Origin: Archangium sp.
GTDB taxonomy: Bacteria; Myxococcota; Myxococcia; Myxococcales; Myxococcaceae
Length of the DNA stretch: 64,000 bases
Direction: 5' to 3'
Assembly (NCBI GenBank): GCA_030695565.1
Contig: JAUYRZ010000015.1
Location: 62,001 to 126,000, forward strand
Shown here: one piece after another, positions 15,760 to 25,594 of the stretch
Position numbering within the stretch: position 1 is the first letter of the stretch
How the letters are laid out: each line of letters opens with the position of its first letter
The notes under the pieces: model-generated
What the model saw: only the letters and a program-made list of their open reading frames with translations
Told to the model about the DNA's origin: nothing
The model's database searches: none
Position numbers and translations under genes: made by a program

Positions 15760-18700
15760 GTCTCTCCTCCCACGTCGCGGTGCACCCGGCGGCGAACGAG
15801 ATACTCGTCCTCGTCGAGGAAGCGGCGGGTCGTCTCATTGAGCGTCAGGTCGTCGCCCACGTGCCCCAGCACGAGCGCGTCGGCGAAGTCGACCATCGAC
15901 AAACAGAAGTGCGAGTTGGTGTTGAAGCTGTCGGTGATCCACGGGAGCTGCTGCGCCACCCGGAGCAAGCCGGGCAACGCCAGCTCGGTCGAAGCGTGCG
16001 AGAGCGCCTGCGCGGTGGCCCGGGTCAGCTTGATGCGCTCGGCGATGATCAACCCCGACTCGCGGCCCAACCGGCCCAGCGACTCGTCGATGATCGGCTG
16101 CGCCTGCGCGAAGGCGCCCAGGTACATGAAGCCCGACGCGAGCCCGAGCCGCGCCTGCAGGGTGGGTACGTCTTCGCCCTTGAGCACAGTGGAGGCGCGC
16201 GCCAGCAGCTCGCCCGCTTCTTCACGCAGACCGACGCGGCGCAGCGACCGCACGCCCGAGACCAACAGGCCGCCGATCTCACCCACGCCTTCGCCGCCCA
16301 CCTCTTTGATCGCGTTGCCCAGCTGAAGCACCAGCTGCTTCACCAGCGCCGCGCGGCCGAAGTGACCTGCCACCTTGAGGGCGTCTTCCAGCACCACCGC
16401 GCGGTGTTTGGCCGCCAGCGCGTCACCGATGGTGAGGAAGCGTTGCAGCAAGGGGAGCGCCTGCGACTCGGGCAGCTGAGGAAGATAGTCGAGCAGGCCG
16501 TCGATCAACCGCACCCGCTCTTCCACGCCCAGCTGCGCGTCGGCCGCCACGCTCATGCGCGATTGAATGGCCTTGAGCAGCTCCGCAGGCTCTCGCAAGG
16601 AACGCAGCGCGCCCAGTTCTTCACCCCGCCCTTCACGCGTGTTGTTGCGCCAGAACGCGCTGATCGCCTCGAGGCGCTCCTGCGGCTCGAGCACCTGGCT
16701 GAACTGGCGCAGGCGATCGACCTTGTAGCGATCGAGCGACTCCAGCTGGGTGAGCAGGCCGTTGATCTCCGGCGCGAGCGGCGTGTACGGCGCCACGCCT
16801 TCGAGGGCCTGCTCGATGCGCGCCACGTACGCCCGGGTGAGGTACCCGTGCACGGCGTCCTTCCGATCCAGCGCCGCCAGCGCCGCGTCGCGCAGCTGCC
16901 GCGCGCGTTCAGCGTTGGCCAGTCGCGCGAAGCCCCACGCGAACTCGAGGCTGACGTAGGCCCGGGTGAGCTGCGGTGAAGACTCCACGGCAGACCGTTT
17001 GCGCGGGGTCTCTTCGAAGGCCTTGAGCAGCGCTTCGAGCTGCGCGCCGACGCGCATCGCGCGGCCCGTACCGACGCCCGCGGCGGTCGCCTGGCCCATC
17101 ACCCGGAGCAGCCGGGGCACGTCGCGATCGAGCGAGAGCCCACCCTGCACGCGCGCCAACACGCGGTCCCGAGCGCGCGCGAGCCCCAACGCATCGCCGC
17201 CCGCCAGCCGGGAGACCGCGACCTTGCCCAGCCAGTAGCTGCGCACGTCGAGGTCTTCACTGAAACGATCGAGGAAGGTGACCCAATCGGTCACGCGCGC
17301 CGCGATGCTCGGGTTCGATTCGAGCGCCGCCGCCAGCAGGTGCGCGACGGCGCCGCGGGTCTGCTCGACGTTGGGCGCGGTGTGCGCGAGCAGCCCCTCC
17401 AACCGAACGCCCGAGGTGTCGGCCCAACGCCGCGCCATGCGCAGCGCATCATCGGGGCCCGCTTCCCAGAGCGCGTGCGCCCAGGCCATGCCCGAGTCAC
17501 GCGGGCGTTGTACACGCGAGTACATCTCGGCCAGCCGCACCCACGCGTGACGCCGCGCGGCGGAATCAGCGCCTGCCTCGAGCTCGAGGAAGGCTTGCTC
17601 TTCGCGCGCCACCACCGCTTCCGCCTCGGAGAGGCTGCTGGGCAACTCGATGGCCACCACCGGCATCGAGGCCCGCGGCGCGCTCTCACTGGCCTGCGAT
17701 TCGCGCGGGGTGGACGGCCGCGGTTCACGCCGGTTGCGCGGCCGGCCGCGTTGCACGTCTTCGTCGTCCTTGTTCTCACTGGCGGCGGGCTGCGCGTCTT
17801 CCAGCGCCACGAAGGGCTCGAAGTCGAAGCGGGCCGAACGCGCCCAGGTCTGCAGCGTCTCCGCCGCACCGTCGATGACGTAGTCGACCCACTCGGTCAG
17901 CGGGCGGAAGGCCGCCTCGAGCACCGAACGCCGGCCGAAACCACCCGCGGTGGGCTCGAGCCAGGTGATCAGATCCGGATCGGGCGCGAGCCACGTGCGC
18001 AGGCGATCGCGGCGCAGCGGCGGCTCGACGGTGAGCGCAGCCGGAGCGAACAGGTTCGGCATGTCGAGCACGCGCGAATACGCGTCACCCGGCAACGCGC
18101 CTGAGTTGGCCTCGCGACCCGGCCGGGCGCGCAGCACCACCAGCTCTCCTGCGACGACGAAGAGGATGTTCTCCAGCTGCGCTTCGGGCGTGGAGCGCAC
18201 CAGCGCTTCGACGGCGCCCTGCCCCGCGGGGAGCACGAAGAGCGTGGCGGGCTCAGGGCGGGCAGCGCGGGCCAACGAGAGCGTGACCTTGACCTTGGGC
18301 GCATCGAGCTTCGGCTCGAGCCGGATGACCGCGCCCAGCCCCACCGGCACCACCAGCTGGTCGATGTCGAGCCACTCGCTGTCGGAGATCCGCCACCACG
18401 GACCCTCGCGCGTCATCAAGACCATGCCCACGTCGGGCGCCTCCAAAGTGGTGTCGAGCGGGTGCGACCAGCTCACCTCGGTCCACAACCGCTCCTGGCC
18501 CGGGGAGGTCGGCACGAAGGCGCGCAGCCCATCGAGGTGATCGAGCGCGCGAGACAACACGAACCAGGGCGGGTCGACCACGCGCACCAGGGCATGGGCG
18601 TGGGGCGACTTCACCATCGAGAGTTCCTGGCGATCGCAGCCCAACCGCAGCAGCTCGCCCGACAGCTCGAGCAACGAGCGGCTGCCCGTCACGGTGAAGA

Positions 18701-18986
18701 GCACCTGCTGCAGCGCACCCGACGGTTCGCCCACCCGGCGCGGGGCGAGCGCTTCGGCCCAGCACGAGACCTGGTTGAGCTGGACGGAGGACGCGCGGGC
18801 CTCCACGCCCGCGGCCAGCAGCGCCTTCCGGGCCCTGGCCGTCAGGCTGCCTTCGGGCACCACCTCCAAGAGCCCTTCGGGGGTGGTTCCGAAGCGCACC
18901 GGCTCCCGCTGCAGCTCCGCCGGAACGAGGCCTGATCGCATCGCGACCTGCAGCGCCTCTTCACTCGGAAAGACCAAAGCCTCCAT
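15756..18986 (-). CDS. large MoxR-partner protein (bpX/ternary-system-like, inferred)
   Basis: A 1076-aa protein taken from ATG 18986; the frame extends 11 codons further but without support. Residues 1-385 look beta-rich with repeated hydrophobic strands, consistent with a propeller-like module. Residues 390-440 are a charged disordered linker (SENKDDEDVQRGRPRNRREPRP). Residues 445-1076 are all-alpha with TPR-like periodicity (for example RHAWVRLAEMYSRVQRPRDS and ARLGLASGFMYLGAFAQAQP). No catalytic motif is seen. It is directly coupled to a RavA-type MoxR. Large beta-propeller-like proteins are known partners in MoxR-vWA ternary systems, which is why I suggest that role. A generic scaffold is the alternative. 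Confidence 0.6.
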   Translation of the reverse strand: MEALVFPSEEALQVAMRSGLVPAELQREPVRFGTTPEGLLEVVPEGSLTARARKALLAAGVEARASSVQLNQVSCWAEALAPRRVGEPSGALQQVLFTVTGSRSLLELSGELLRLGCDRQELSMVKSPHAHALVRVVDPPWFVLSRALDHLDGLRAFVPTSPGQERLWTEVSWSHPLDTTLEAPDVGMVLMTREGPWWRISDSEWLDIDQLVVPVGLGAVIRLEPKLDAPKVKVTLSLARAARPEPATLFVLPAGQGAVEALVRSTPEAQLENILFVVAGELVVLRARPGREANSGALPGDAYSRVLDMPNLFAPAALTVEPPLRRDRLRTWLAPDPDLITWLEPTAGGFGRRSVLEAAFRPLTEWVDYVIDGAAETLQTWARSARFDFEPFVALEDAQPAASENKDDEDVQRGRPRNRREPRPSTPRESQASESAPRASMPVVAIELPSSLSEAEAVVAREEQAFLELEAGADSAARRHAWVRLAEMYSRVQRPRDSGMAWAHALWEAGPDDALRMARRWADTSGVRLEGLLAHTAPNVEQTRGAVAHLLAAALESNPSIAARVTDWVTFLDRFSEDLDVRSYWLGKVAVSRLAGGDALGLARARDRVLARVQGGLSLDRDVPRLLRVMGQATAAGVGTGRAMRVGAQLEALLKAFEETPRKRSAVESSPQLTRAYVSLEFAWGFARLANAERARQLRDAALAALDRKDAVHGYLTRAYVARIEQALEGVAPYTPLAPEINGLLTQLESLDRYKVDRLRQFSQVLEPQERLEAISAFWRNNTREGRGEELGALRSLREPAELLKAIQSRMSVAADAQLGVEERVRLIDGLLDYLPQLPESQALPLLQRFLTIGDALAAKHRAVVLEDALKVAGHFGRAALVKQLVLQLGNAIKEVGGEGVGEIGGLLVSGVRSLRRVGLREEAGELLARASTVLKGEDVPTLQARLGLASGFMYLGAFAQAQPIIDESLGRLGRESGLIIAERIKLTRATAQALSHASTELALPGLLRVAQQLPWITDSFNTNSHFCLSMVDFADALVLGHVGDDLTLNETTRRFLDEDEYLVRRRVHRDVGGET

Positions 18987-19104
18987 GACCGGGGGCACTG
19001 TAGTGGAGCGATGCTGCACCGCCCACGCAAAGTGAGGGAGCCATTCGCCGGAATTCCTGAGACTTCCGCCTCAGCCCCCGGGTCGCCGACCTTGACGCAC
19101 CTTT

Positions 19105-19145
19105 GACCCAATTGAAGTGAATGACTCAGCCTGACAGATTGGGTC
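19105..19145. promoter_or_regulatory. inverted repeat in a divergent intergenic region
   Basis: GACCCAAT (19105-19112) and ATTGGGTC (19138-19145) form an 8-bp inverted repeat with a 25-base spacer, between the divergent starts at 18986 and 19206. It could be an operator or simply chance. Confidence 0.3.
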
Positions 19146-19205
19146 GGTCAAGTTGCAGCCGCAGTAGAAAGCACGCGGCGCCCCTCGGCAAGGAGCCGTA
19201 TCAAC

Positions 19206-22200
19206 ATGATCCATCGAGCCGTTGTGGTCTGCCTCTTTCTCCTGTCGTGCTCACCGGATCAAACGCAGCCGCAAGCGGTCGAAGTCGCGCACCAGAAGTC
19301 AGCCCTGGTGGCCAACTTCGCCAGCGGCACGCTGATCATCCCGATGGACACCACGAGCCAGAACAACGGCACGCTGCGGGCCTTCGGGCTGGTCGACCGC
19401 CTGCTGCGCGCGAACGTCAGCGTGCACCGCGTGGCGCTGACCGGCAAGCTGCAGACCGCGACTGACTTCTCTGCGACCGTCTCGCAGCGAGAGACGAACG
19501 CAGCCCTGGGCACGGTGAGCTACCGGGCCGGGCCCTTCATCGTCGCTTCGACCGACGTGACCCCCGCCGCGTTGACGCTGGTGGACACGTATCTGGCCAG
19601 CGACGCAGTCACCAACGTGCACGTCGCCACGGCGGCCTTCAGCGCTGACGTGCAGCGAACGCTCGTCGCGGCACCGCGCATCGCCGTGCTGCGTGATGGC
19701 AACGAGTCCATCGCGTACGGGTATCTCAACGCGGCCAACATTCAGGACTCCAACGGCAACACCTGGAGCGACACCAGCCCCGGTTCATTGAGCCTGACGG
19801 CGGCGGCCGGAGCCACCGGCGGCGCGTTCGACGGTGCGCTCTTCTCGGGTGGCCAGCCTGCCTTCGATCAGCTGACCTCGATGCACTACACGCCCCCCGC
19901 CGTTCCCGAAGTGGTGCGCGAGGTGCGTGGGTGGCTTTCGCTCGGCCCCACCACGCATGCATACATGCAGTGCGACGCCATCGCGGCGTTCGAGAACGAC
20001 GTCAACGGCCGCTTCCTCACCACCCTGGGCGTGGTGGATGACGGCGCTGCGATCACCCCCATCCGGGTGGTCTCAGGCGACAGCCTCTTCAACCAGTTCG
20101 ACGGCACGCTCACGGCTGACAACGGCTCGGTCGATTCGATCGGCCTGGCGCCGCTCTCGACGCTGCGGGTGAACAGCTCGTTGTTGATCGATCGTGCCGG
20201 TTCGCCCTCCACCACCCGCATGCTGTGGCTGACCGGGCACATCGACGGCGACACCACGAAAGGAAAGATCAGCTACCTCGGGGGCCACAACTACACGACG
20301 ACGCTGCCCATCTCGACCAACCCTCAGACCAACGGCACCCGGCTGTTCTTGAACGGGCTCTACGAGACGCCCGGATTGTTCGGCAGCGATCAGCCGGTGC
20401 TCACGGTGACCAAGACGGCGCCCGCGACGACGAGCGCCACCAACTTCACCTTCACCATCAACTACACCAACGCGGGCCCGGGCGCGGTCTTCGCGGCGAG
20501 CCTCGTCGACGTGCTCCCCACCGGCACGACCTTCGTCTCTGCCACGGGCGGCGGCGTGCACGCAGCCGGCACGGTGACCTGGACGCTGGGCACCCTGGCG
20601 AAGAACGCGACCGGCAGCGTCACGGTGACGGTGACCTCAGCCGAGGGGACCTACGCGAACCAGGCGACGCTGAATTACCGGGTGGGCCTGACGCGAAAGA
20701 GCACGGTCTCGAACACCACCTCGACCATCGTCGATCGCACCGCGCCCAACACGACGTTGACCTCGACGCCGCCTGCGGCGAGCAGCTCGACCTCGGCGAA
20801 CTTCGCGTTCACCAGCACCGAGGCGGGCACCTTCGAGTGCAGCCTGGATGGCGCCGCGTTCACGGTGTGCACCACGCCCTTCGCCGTGGCCGGGCTGTCC
20901 AACGGAAGCCACACGTTCGAAGTGCGCGCGCGTGACGCGGCCCTCAACGTGGATGCGACGCCCGCGAGCTTCACGTGGACGGTCGACACCATCGCGCCCG
21001 ACACCACGCTGACTGCGACTCCGCCCGCGCTGAGCAGCACGGCGACGGCGAACTTCAGCTTCACCTCGACTGAAGCGGGCACGTTCGAGTGCAGCCTCGA
21101 CGGGGCTGCTTTCGTGGCCTGCACCTCGCCTGCAGCGCTGAGCGGGCTGGCTGATGGCAGCCACACCTTCCGGGCCCGCGCGATCGACGCGGCTGGAAAC
21201 ACCGATGCGACGCCCGCCAGCTTCACGTGGACCATCGACACCACCGCGCCCGACACCACGCTGACGTCCACCCCGCCGGCGGTGAGCAACTCCTCGTCGG
21301 CCAACTTCGCGTTCACCTCGACCGAAGCGGGCACCTTCGAGTGCAGCCTCGACGGAGCGGCTTTCGCGGCCTGCACTTCGCCCAGAGCGCTCTCCGGTTT
21401 GACGGATGGCGCTCACACCTTCCGGGTCCGCGCGCGCGATGCGGCGGGCAACCTCGACGCGACGCCTGCCAGCTTCACGTGGACGGTCGACGCGACGGCG
21501 CCCGACACCACGCTCACCTCCACCCCGCCCACCCAGAGCAACTCGACCAGCGCGACCTTCACCTTCACCTCCAACGAGGCGGGCACGTTCGAGTGCAGCC
21601 TCGATGGCGCGGTCTTCGCGCTCTGCACTTCGCCTGCAGCGTTCGCTGCCTTGAGCGAAGGCAGCCACACCTTCGCGGTGCGCGCGCGTGACACCGCGGG
21701 CAACACCGACGCGACCCCGGCCCGCTTCAGTTGGAGCATCGACACCGCCGCGCCGGAGACCACCATCACCGGCGGCCCCGCTGCGTCGACCAACTCGACC
21801 AGCGCGAGCATCACCTTCACCTCGTCGGAAGCGGGCACCTTCGAGTGCAGCCTCGATGGAGCGGCCTTCACCACCTGCAGCTCGCCCTTCACCGCGACCG
21901 GCCTCGCCGAAGGCAGCCACACCGTGCTGGTGCGCGCGATCGATGCTTCTGGAAACGTCGACGCCACGCCCGCGAGCCGCACCTGGGTGGTCGACCTGAC
22001 CGCGCCCACCACCACCATCACCACCGCGCCGCCTGCGCTTTCGAGCAGCACCGCGGCCACCTTCGAGTTCACCAGCGGCGAGTTCGGAGCGACCTTTCAG
22101 TGCAGCCTCGATGGCGCGCCCTTCACCACGTGCGTCTCTCCGTTGACGCTCACGGGCCTCGGCCAGGGCAGCCACACCTTCCTGGTGCAGGCGGTCGATG

Positions 22201-25200
22201 CCGCAGGGAACGTCGACGCCACGCCGGCGAGCCACACCTGGTCGGTCGATACGATCGAGCCCGACACCACGCTGGTCTCCGGGCCGAGCGGCTCGGTCAG
22301 CAGCACCAGCGCCACCTTCGTGGTCACCAGCGAAGCGACCGCGACGTTCGAGTGCTCACTCGATGGCGCTGCGTTCACGGCGTGCAACGCGATGTCGAGT
22401 TACTCGGGCTTGAGCGAAGGCTCGCACACGGTGGCAATCCGCGCGGTGGACACCACCGGAAACGTCGATTCGACGCCGGTGAGCCGCACCTGGACGGTGG
22501 ACACCGTTCTGCCCGACACCACCATCGCGAGCGGGCCTTCGGGCGTCGTCTCATCGTCGACCGCCGCGTTCACGTTCACGTCGACTGAATCGCCGGTCAC
22601 CTTCGAGTGCGCGCTCGACGGCGCCGCCTTCACCGCTTGCAGTGCTTCGACTTCGTTGACGGGCCTCGGCGAAGGCAGCCACACGCTCCGGGTGCGCGCG
22701 GTCGACGCAGCGCTCAACGCCGATGCTTCTCCCGCTTCACAGGTGTGGACGGTCGATACGCTCGCGCCCGACACCACGATCACCGGCGCTCCGAGTGGGA
22801 CGACCAACGTCTCCACCGCCTCGATCACGTTCTCTTCGAACGAAGCGGGCGTGACGTTCGAGTGCAGCCTCGACGGCGCGGCCTTCGCTGCGTGTACTTC
22901 ACCCGTCTCTCTTTCTGCCCTCACCGATGGAGCTCACACCTTCAGCGCCCGGGCGATCGACGCGGCAGGCAACGTCGACCCCACGCCGGCCACCGCTTCG
23001 TGGACCATCGATGCCGCGGTGCCCGACACCTCCCTGACCGCGGGTCCCTCTGGCGCGGTCAGCAGCGCGGATGCGCAGTTCACCTTCACCAGCACCAAGG
23101 CGAACTCGACCTTCGAGTGCAGCCTCGACGGAGCCGCGTTCGCCGCGTGCACCACGCCGAGTTCGTTCACGGGCCTGAGTGATGGCAGCCACACCTTCAG
23201 CGTGCGGGCGATCGACCCGGTCGGGAACGTGGATCCGACTCCGGCGACGCGCACCTGGAGCATCGACACGCAGGCGCCCGACACCACCATCACCGTGAGT
23301 CCGGACGCGCTCACCAACACCACCTCGGGCCGCTTCGAGTTCACCAGCCCCGAGAGTGGTGCGACCTTCGAGTGCAGCCTCGACGGCGCCGCGTGGGCGG
23401 TCTGCACCTCGCCGCTCGTCACCACCGGCACCCTCGCCGATGGGGTGCACGTGATGCTGGTGCGTTCGGTCGATGCGGCTGGCAACGTCGACGCCACGCC
23501 CGCGAGCGCGACCTGGCAGGTCGACACCGTTGCCCCGGCTGCACCTGCCATCACCGAGCCGGTGGCCGACGCGACCACGGGCGCCCTGCCCCGCTTCGGA
23601 GGGCTGGCCGAAGCCGGCAGCACCGTCACCGTGACCATCAACGGCATGGCGGTTTGTACGGCCACCGCATCGGCGAACGGGCAGTGGGCCTGCAGCGCCA
23701 CTGTTGCCCTCACGAGCGGAGCGAACACCGCGACGGCCACCGCCACGGATGGTGCTGGCAACACCTCGGTTCCTTCTTTGCCGCGTGCGTTCACCGTCGG
23801 TGCTTCACCGCCCGACACCGTCATTCTCACCGGGCCTGCCGCGTTGACCCGCGTCGCGCAGGCAGACTTCACGCTGTCCTCCGACGTGAACGGCGCCACC
23901 TTCGAGTGCAGCCTCGACGGCGCAGCCTTCATGCCCTGCACGGCCGCGGTGTCCTTCACGGTGAGCGACGGCGCGCATGTGCTCGCGGTTCGCGCGGTCA
24001 GCAACGGAGCGACCGATGCTTCGCCTGCCACGCGTGCGTGGACGCTCGACAGCACCGCGCCCGCCGCTCCCGTGCTGACCTCGCCCACGGCGAGTAGCAC
24101 CACCAGCACGACGCCGACGTTCAGCGGCACCGCCGAGCCCGGGAGCACGGTGGTGGTCTCCATCGATGGGCAGCCCGTGTGCACCGCGGTCTCCGACGCC
24201 GCGGGCACCTTCTCCTGCGCGGGTGCCACGGCGCTGCCGCCAGGTGCGCACTCCGCCACCGCTGTGGCAACCGACCCTGCCGGCAATGTCTCGCCGCCTT
24301 CGCCCGGAGTTCCCTTCACGGTGGGTGGCGTGACGCTCGACACGGCCATCATCGCGGGTCCGAGCGGAACGGTGAGCTCCACCAGCGCAGGCTTCGCGTT
24401 CACCTCGACGTTGGTCGGGGCGACGTTCGAGTGCAGCCTCGATGGCGCTGCGTTCGTCGCGTGTTCGACGCCCGTCACGTTCAGCGGGCTCGCTTCGGGC
24501 AGCCACACGCTCGAGGTCCGCGCGGTCGATGGAGCGAACGTCGACACCACCCCGGCCACTCGTACGTGGATCATCGACGCCACGGCGCCGATCGCGCCCA
24601 CCGTCACCACGCCGATCGATCAGGCCACCATTCGCACGCGCACGCCGCGCTACAGCGGCACCGCCGAGCCGGGCAGCACGGTGATCGTCTCGGTCGACGA
24701 TCGCCAGGTCTGCACCACGATCGCCGACGCCAACGGGGCGTGGAGCTGCACCAGCACGCTTCCCCTCTCCGATGGCGCGCACCGGGTCGCGGCGACCGCC
24801 GTGGATGGCGCGGGCAACAGGAGCGCGCAGTCGACCGTGAACCGCTTCGTGGTCGACATCCCCGCGATGACGGTGGCCATCACCTCGCCCGTCAGCGGCG
24901 CGCTCACCAACGACGCCACGCCGGGCCTCAGCGGCACGGCCACGCCGGGATCCACGGTGTCGGTCTTCGTCGACGGCGTGCTGTTGGGTACGGCGCTGGC
25001 CGACTCGAGCGGGGCCTGGTCGTTCACGCCCAGCGCACCCATCGCCGACGGCGTGCATGTGATCACCGCCCGCGCCGAGCTCGAGGGGCTCGTCTCGGCC
25101 ACTTCAGACGCGGTGAACATCACCATCGACACACGCGCACCGGTGGTGACCTTGACGGTGACGCAGGAGAACACCGAGACCGTGCCCGACGTCACGTTCA

Positions 25201-25571
25201 CCGCTGACGAGTCACCCGTGACGTACACGTGCAGCATCGACGGCGCTGCGTTCACCGCGTGCAGCAGCCCGCTCGACGTCAGCCTGGTGGGCGACGGCAA
25301 TCACACGGTGGTGGTGCGAGCGACTGATGCGGCCGGCAATACCGGTGAAGCGACGAAGACGTACGTGGTCACGGCGCCCATCGTCACGCGTCCTGCCATC
25401 GCCGTGCGGGGTGGTGGTTGTGGGTGCGCGAGCACCGATGGGCTGAGCGGCGTGCTGTCGGCGTTCGCGCTCCTGTTCTTCGCGGCCCGCGGTGCGCGTC
25501 GAAGGTCACGCCGACTCGAACGCGTGAGCGTTCAAGTTCAGGGAGGTGAGGCTGTTCGACCCTCACCCTGA
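19206..25571 (+). CDS. giant repeat lipoprotein with MYXO-CTERM-type C-terminus
   Basis: A 2121-aa protein; AAGGAG at 19190-19195 supports ATG 19206. A short lipoprotein signal (lipobox LLSC) opens it. Residues 30-395 are a unique domain; about 400-495 is a DUF11-type repeat (VLTVTKTAPA...TNAGPGAV). Then come fourteen copies of an approximately 82-aa module with core FECSLDGAAF.AC, GSHTF.VRA.DAAGN.D.TPA and a WTVDT linker. Eleven are in tandem (about 20740-23530) and three are interspersed with four bacterial Ig-like modules (AEPGSTV.VS.DG). Each module has two cysteines, probably a disulfide. The end GGGCGCASTDG, a hydrophobic helix and ARRRSRR match MYXO-CTERM sorting signals. A lipid anchor and a C-terminal anchor on one protein is odd. 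Likely surface-exposed. Confidence 0.9.
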   Translation: MIHRAVVVCLFLLSCSPDQTQPQAVEVAHQKSALVANFASGTLIIPMDTTSQNNGTLRAFGLVDRLLRANVSVHRVALTGKLQTATDFSATVSQRETNAALGTVSYRAGPFIVASTDVTPAALTLVDTYLASDAVTNVHVATAAFSADVQRTLVAAPRIAVLRDGNESIAYGYLNAANIQDSNGNTWSDTSPGSLSLTAAAGATGGAFDGALFSGGQPAFDQLTSMHYTPPAVPEVVREVRGWLSLGPTTHAYMQCDAIAAFENDVNGRFLTTLGVVDDGAAITPIRVVSGDSLFNQFDGTLTADNGSVDSIGLAPLSTLRVNSSLLIDRAGSPSTTRMLWLTGHIDGDTTKGKISYLGGHNYTTTLPISTNPQTNGTRLFLNGLYETPGLFGSDQPVLTVTKTAPATTSATNFTFTINYTNAGPGAVFAASLVDVLPTGTTFVSATGGGVHAAGTVTWTLGTLAKNATGSVTVTVTSAEGTYANQATLNYRVGLTRKSTVSNTTSTIVDRTAPNTTLTSTPPAASSSTSANFAFTSTEAGTFECSLDGAAFTVCTTPFAVAGLSNGSHTFEVRARDAALNVDATPASFTWTVDTIAPDTTLTATPPALSSTATANFSFTSTEAGTFECSLDGAAFVACTSPAALSGLADGSHTFRARAIDAAGNTDATPASFTWTIDTTAPDTTLTSTPPAVSNSSSANFAFTSTEAGTFECSLDGAAFAACTSPRALSGLTDGAHTFRVRARDAAGNLDATPASFTWTVDATAPDTTLTSTPPTQSNSTSATFTFTSNEAGTFECSLDGAVFALCTSPAAFAALSEGSHTFAVRARDTAGNTDATPARFSWSIDTAAPETTITGGPAASTNSTSASITFTSSEAGTFECSLDGAAFTTCSSPFTATGLAEGSHTVLVRAIDASGNVDATPASRTWVVDLTAPTTTITTAPPALSSSTAATFEFTSGEFGATFQCSLDGAPFTTCVSPLTLTGLGQGSHTFLVQAVDAAGNVDATPASHTWSVDTIEPDTTLVSGPSGSVSSTSATFVVTSEATATFECSLDGAAFTACNAMSSYSGLSEGSHTVAIRAVDTTGNVDSTPVSRTWTVDTVLPDTTIASGPSGVVSSSTAAFTFTSTESPVTFECALDGAAFTACSASTSLTGLGEGSHTLRVRAVDAALNADASPASQVWTVDTLAPDTTITGAPSGTTNVSTASITFSSNEAGVTFECSLDGAAFAACTSPVSLSALTDGAHTFSARAIDAAGNVDPTPATASWTIDAAVPDTSLTAGPSGAVSSADAQFTFTSTKANSTFECSLDGAAFAACTTPSSFTGLSDGSHTFSVRAIDPVGNVDPTPATRTWSIDTQAPDTTITVSPDALTNTTSGRFEFTSPESGATFECSLDGAAWAVCTSPLVTTGTLADGVHVMLVRSVDAAGNVDATPASATWQVDTVAPAAPAITEPVADATTGALPRFGGLAEAGSTVTVTINGMAVCTATASANGQWACSATVALTSGANTATATATDGAGNTSVPSLPRAFTVGASPPDTVILTGPAALTRVAQADFTLSSDVNGATFECSLDGAAFMPCTAAVSFTVSDGAHVLAVRAVSNGATDASPATRAWTLDSTAPAAPVLTSPTASSTTSTTPTFSGTAEPGSTVVVSIDGQPVCTAVSDAAGTFSCAGATALPPGAHSATAVATDPAGNVSPPSPGVPFTVGGVTLDTAIIAGPSGTVSSTSAGFAFTSTLVGATFECSLDGAAFVACSTPVTFSGLASGSHTLEVRAVDGANVDTTPATRTWIIDATAPIAPTVTTPIDQATIRTRTPRYSGTAEPGSTVIVSVDDRQVCTTIADANGAWSCTSTLPLSDGAHRVAATAVDGAGNRSAQSTVNRFVVDIPAMTVAITSPVSGALTNDATPGLSGTATPGSTVSVFVDGVLLGTALADSSGAWSFTPSAPIADGVHVITARAELEGLVSATSDAVNITIDTRAPVVTLTVTQENTETVPDVTFTADESPVTYTCSIDGAAFTACSSPLDVSLVGDGNHTVVVRATDAAGNTGEATKTYVVTAPIVTRPAIAVRGGGCGCASTDGLSGVLSAFALLFFAARGARRRSRRLERVSVQVQGGEAVRPSP
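20740..23530 (+). repeat. eleven tandem ~246-bp coding repeats
   Basis: The DNA encoding the first eleven FECSLDGA modules repeats about every 246 bases, with strongly conserved stretches such as TTCGAGTGCAGCCTCGA. Related single copies recur at about 23815-24060, 24345-24590 and 25130-25370. Confidence 0.9.
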
Positions 25572-25593
25572 CCCTCTCGCGAAGGGAGAGGGG
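25560..25593. repeat. palindromic repeat copy 6
   Basis: Arm CCCTCACCCTGA, then stem CCCTCTCGC/GAAGGGAGAGGG (one mismatch). The stop codon of the giant repeat protein (25569-25571) lies in its arm, and the convergent esterase gene ends just after it. Confidence 0.85.
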
Positions 25594-25594
25594 A

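Noticed and set aside
20740-23530. Tandem repeats as a CRISPR array
   Set aside because: Units are about 246 bases, in frame and coding, not 25-40-base repeats with unique spacers.
20637-24610. Long minus-strand open frames opposite the repeat protein
   Set aside because: Their repetitiveness mirrors the 246-bp coding repeats on the other strand; composition is Arg/Gly- or Ala/Val-rich and not protein-like.
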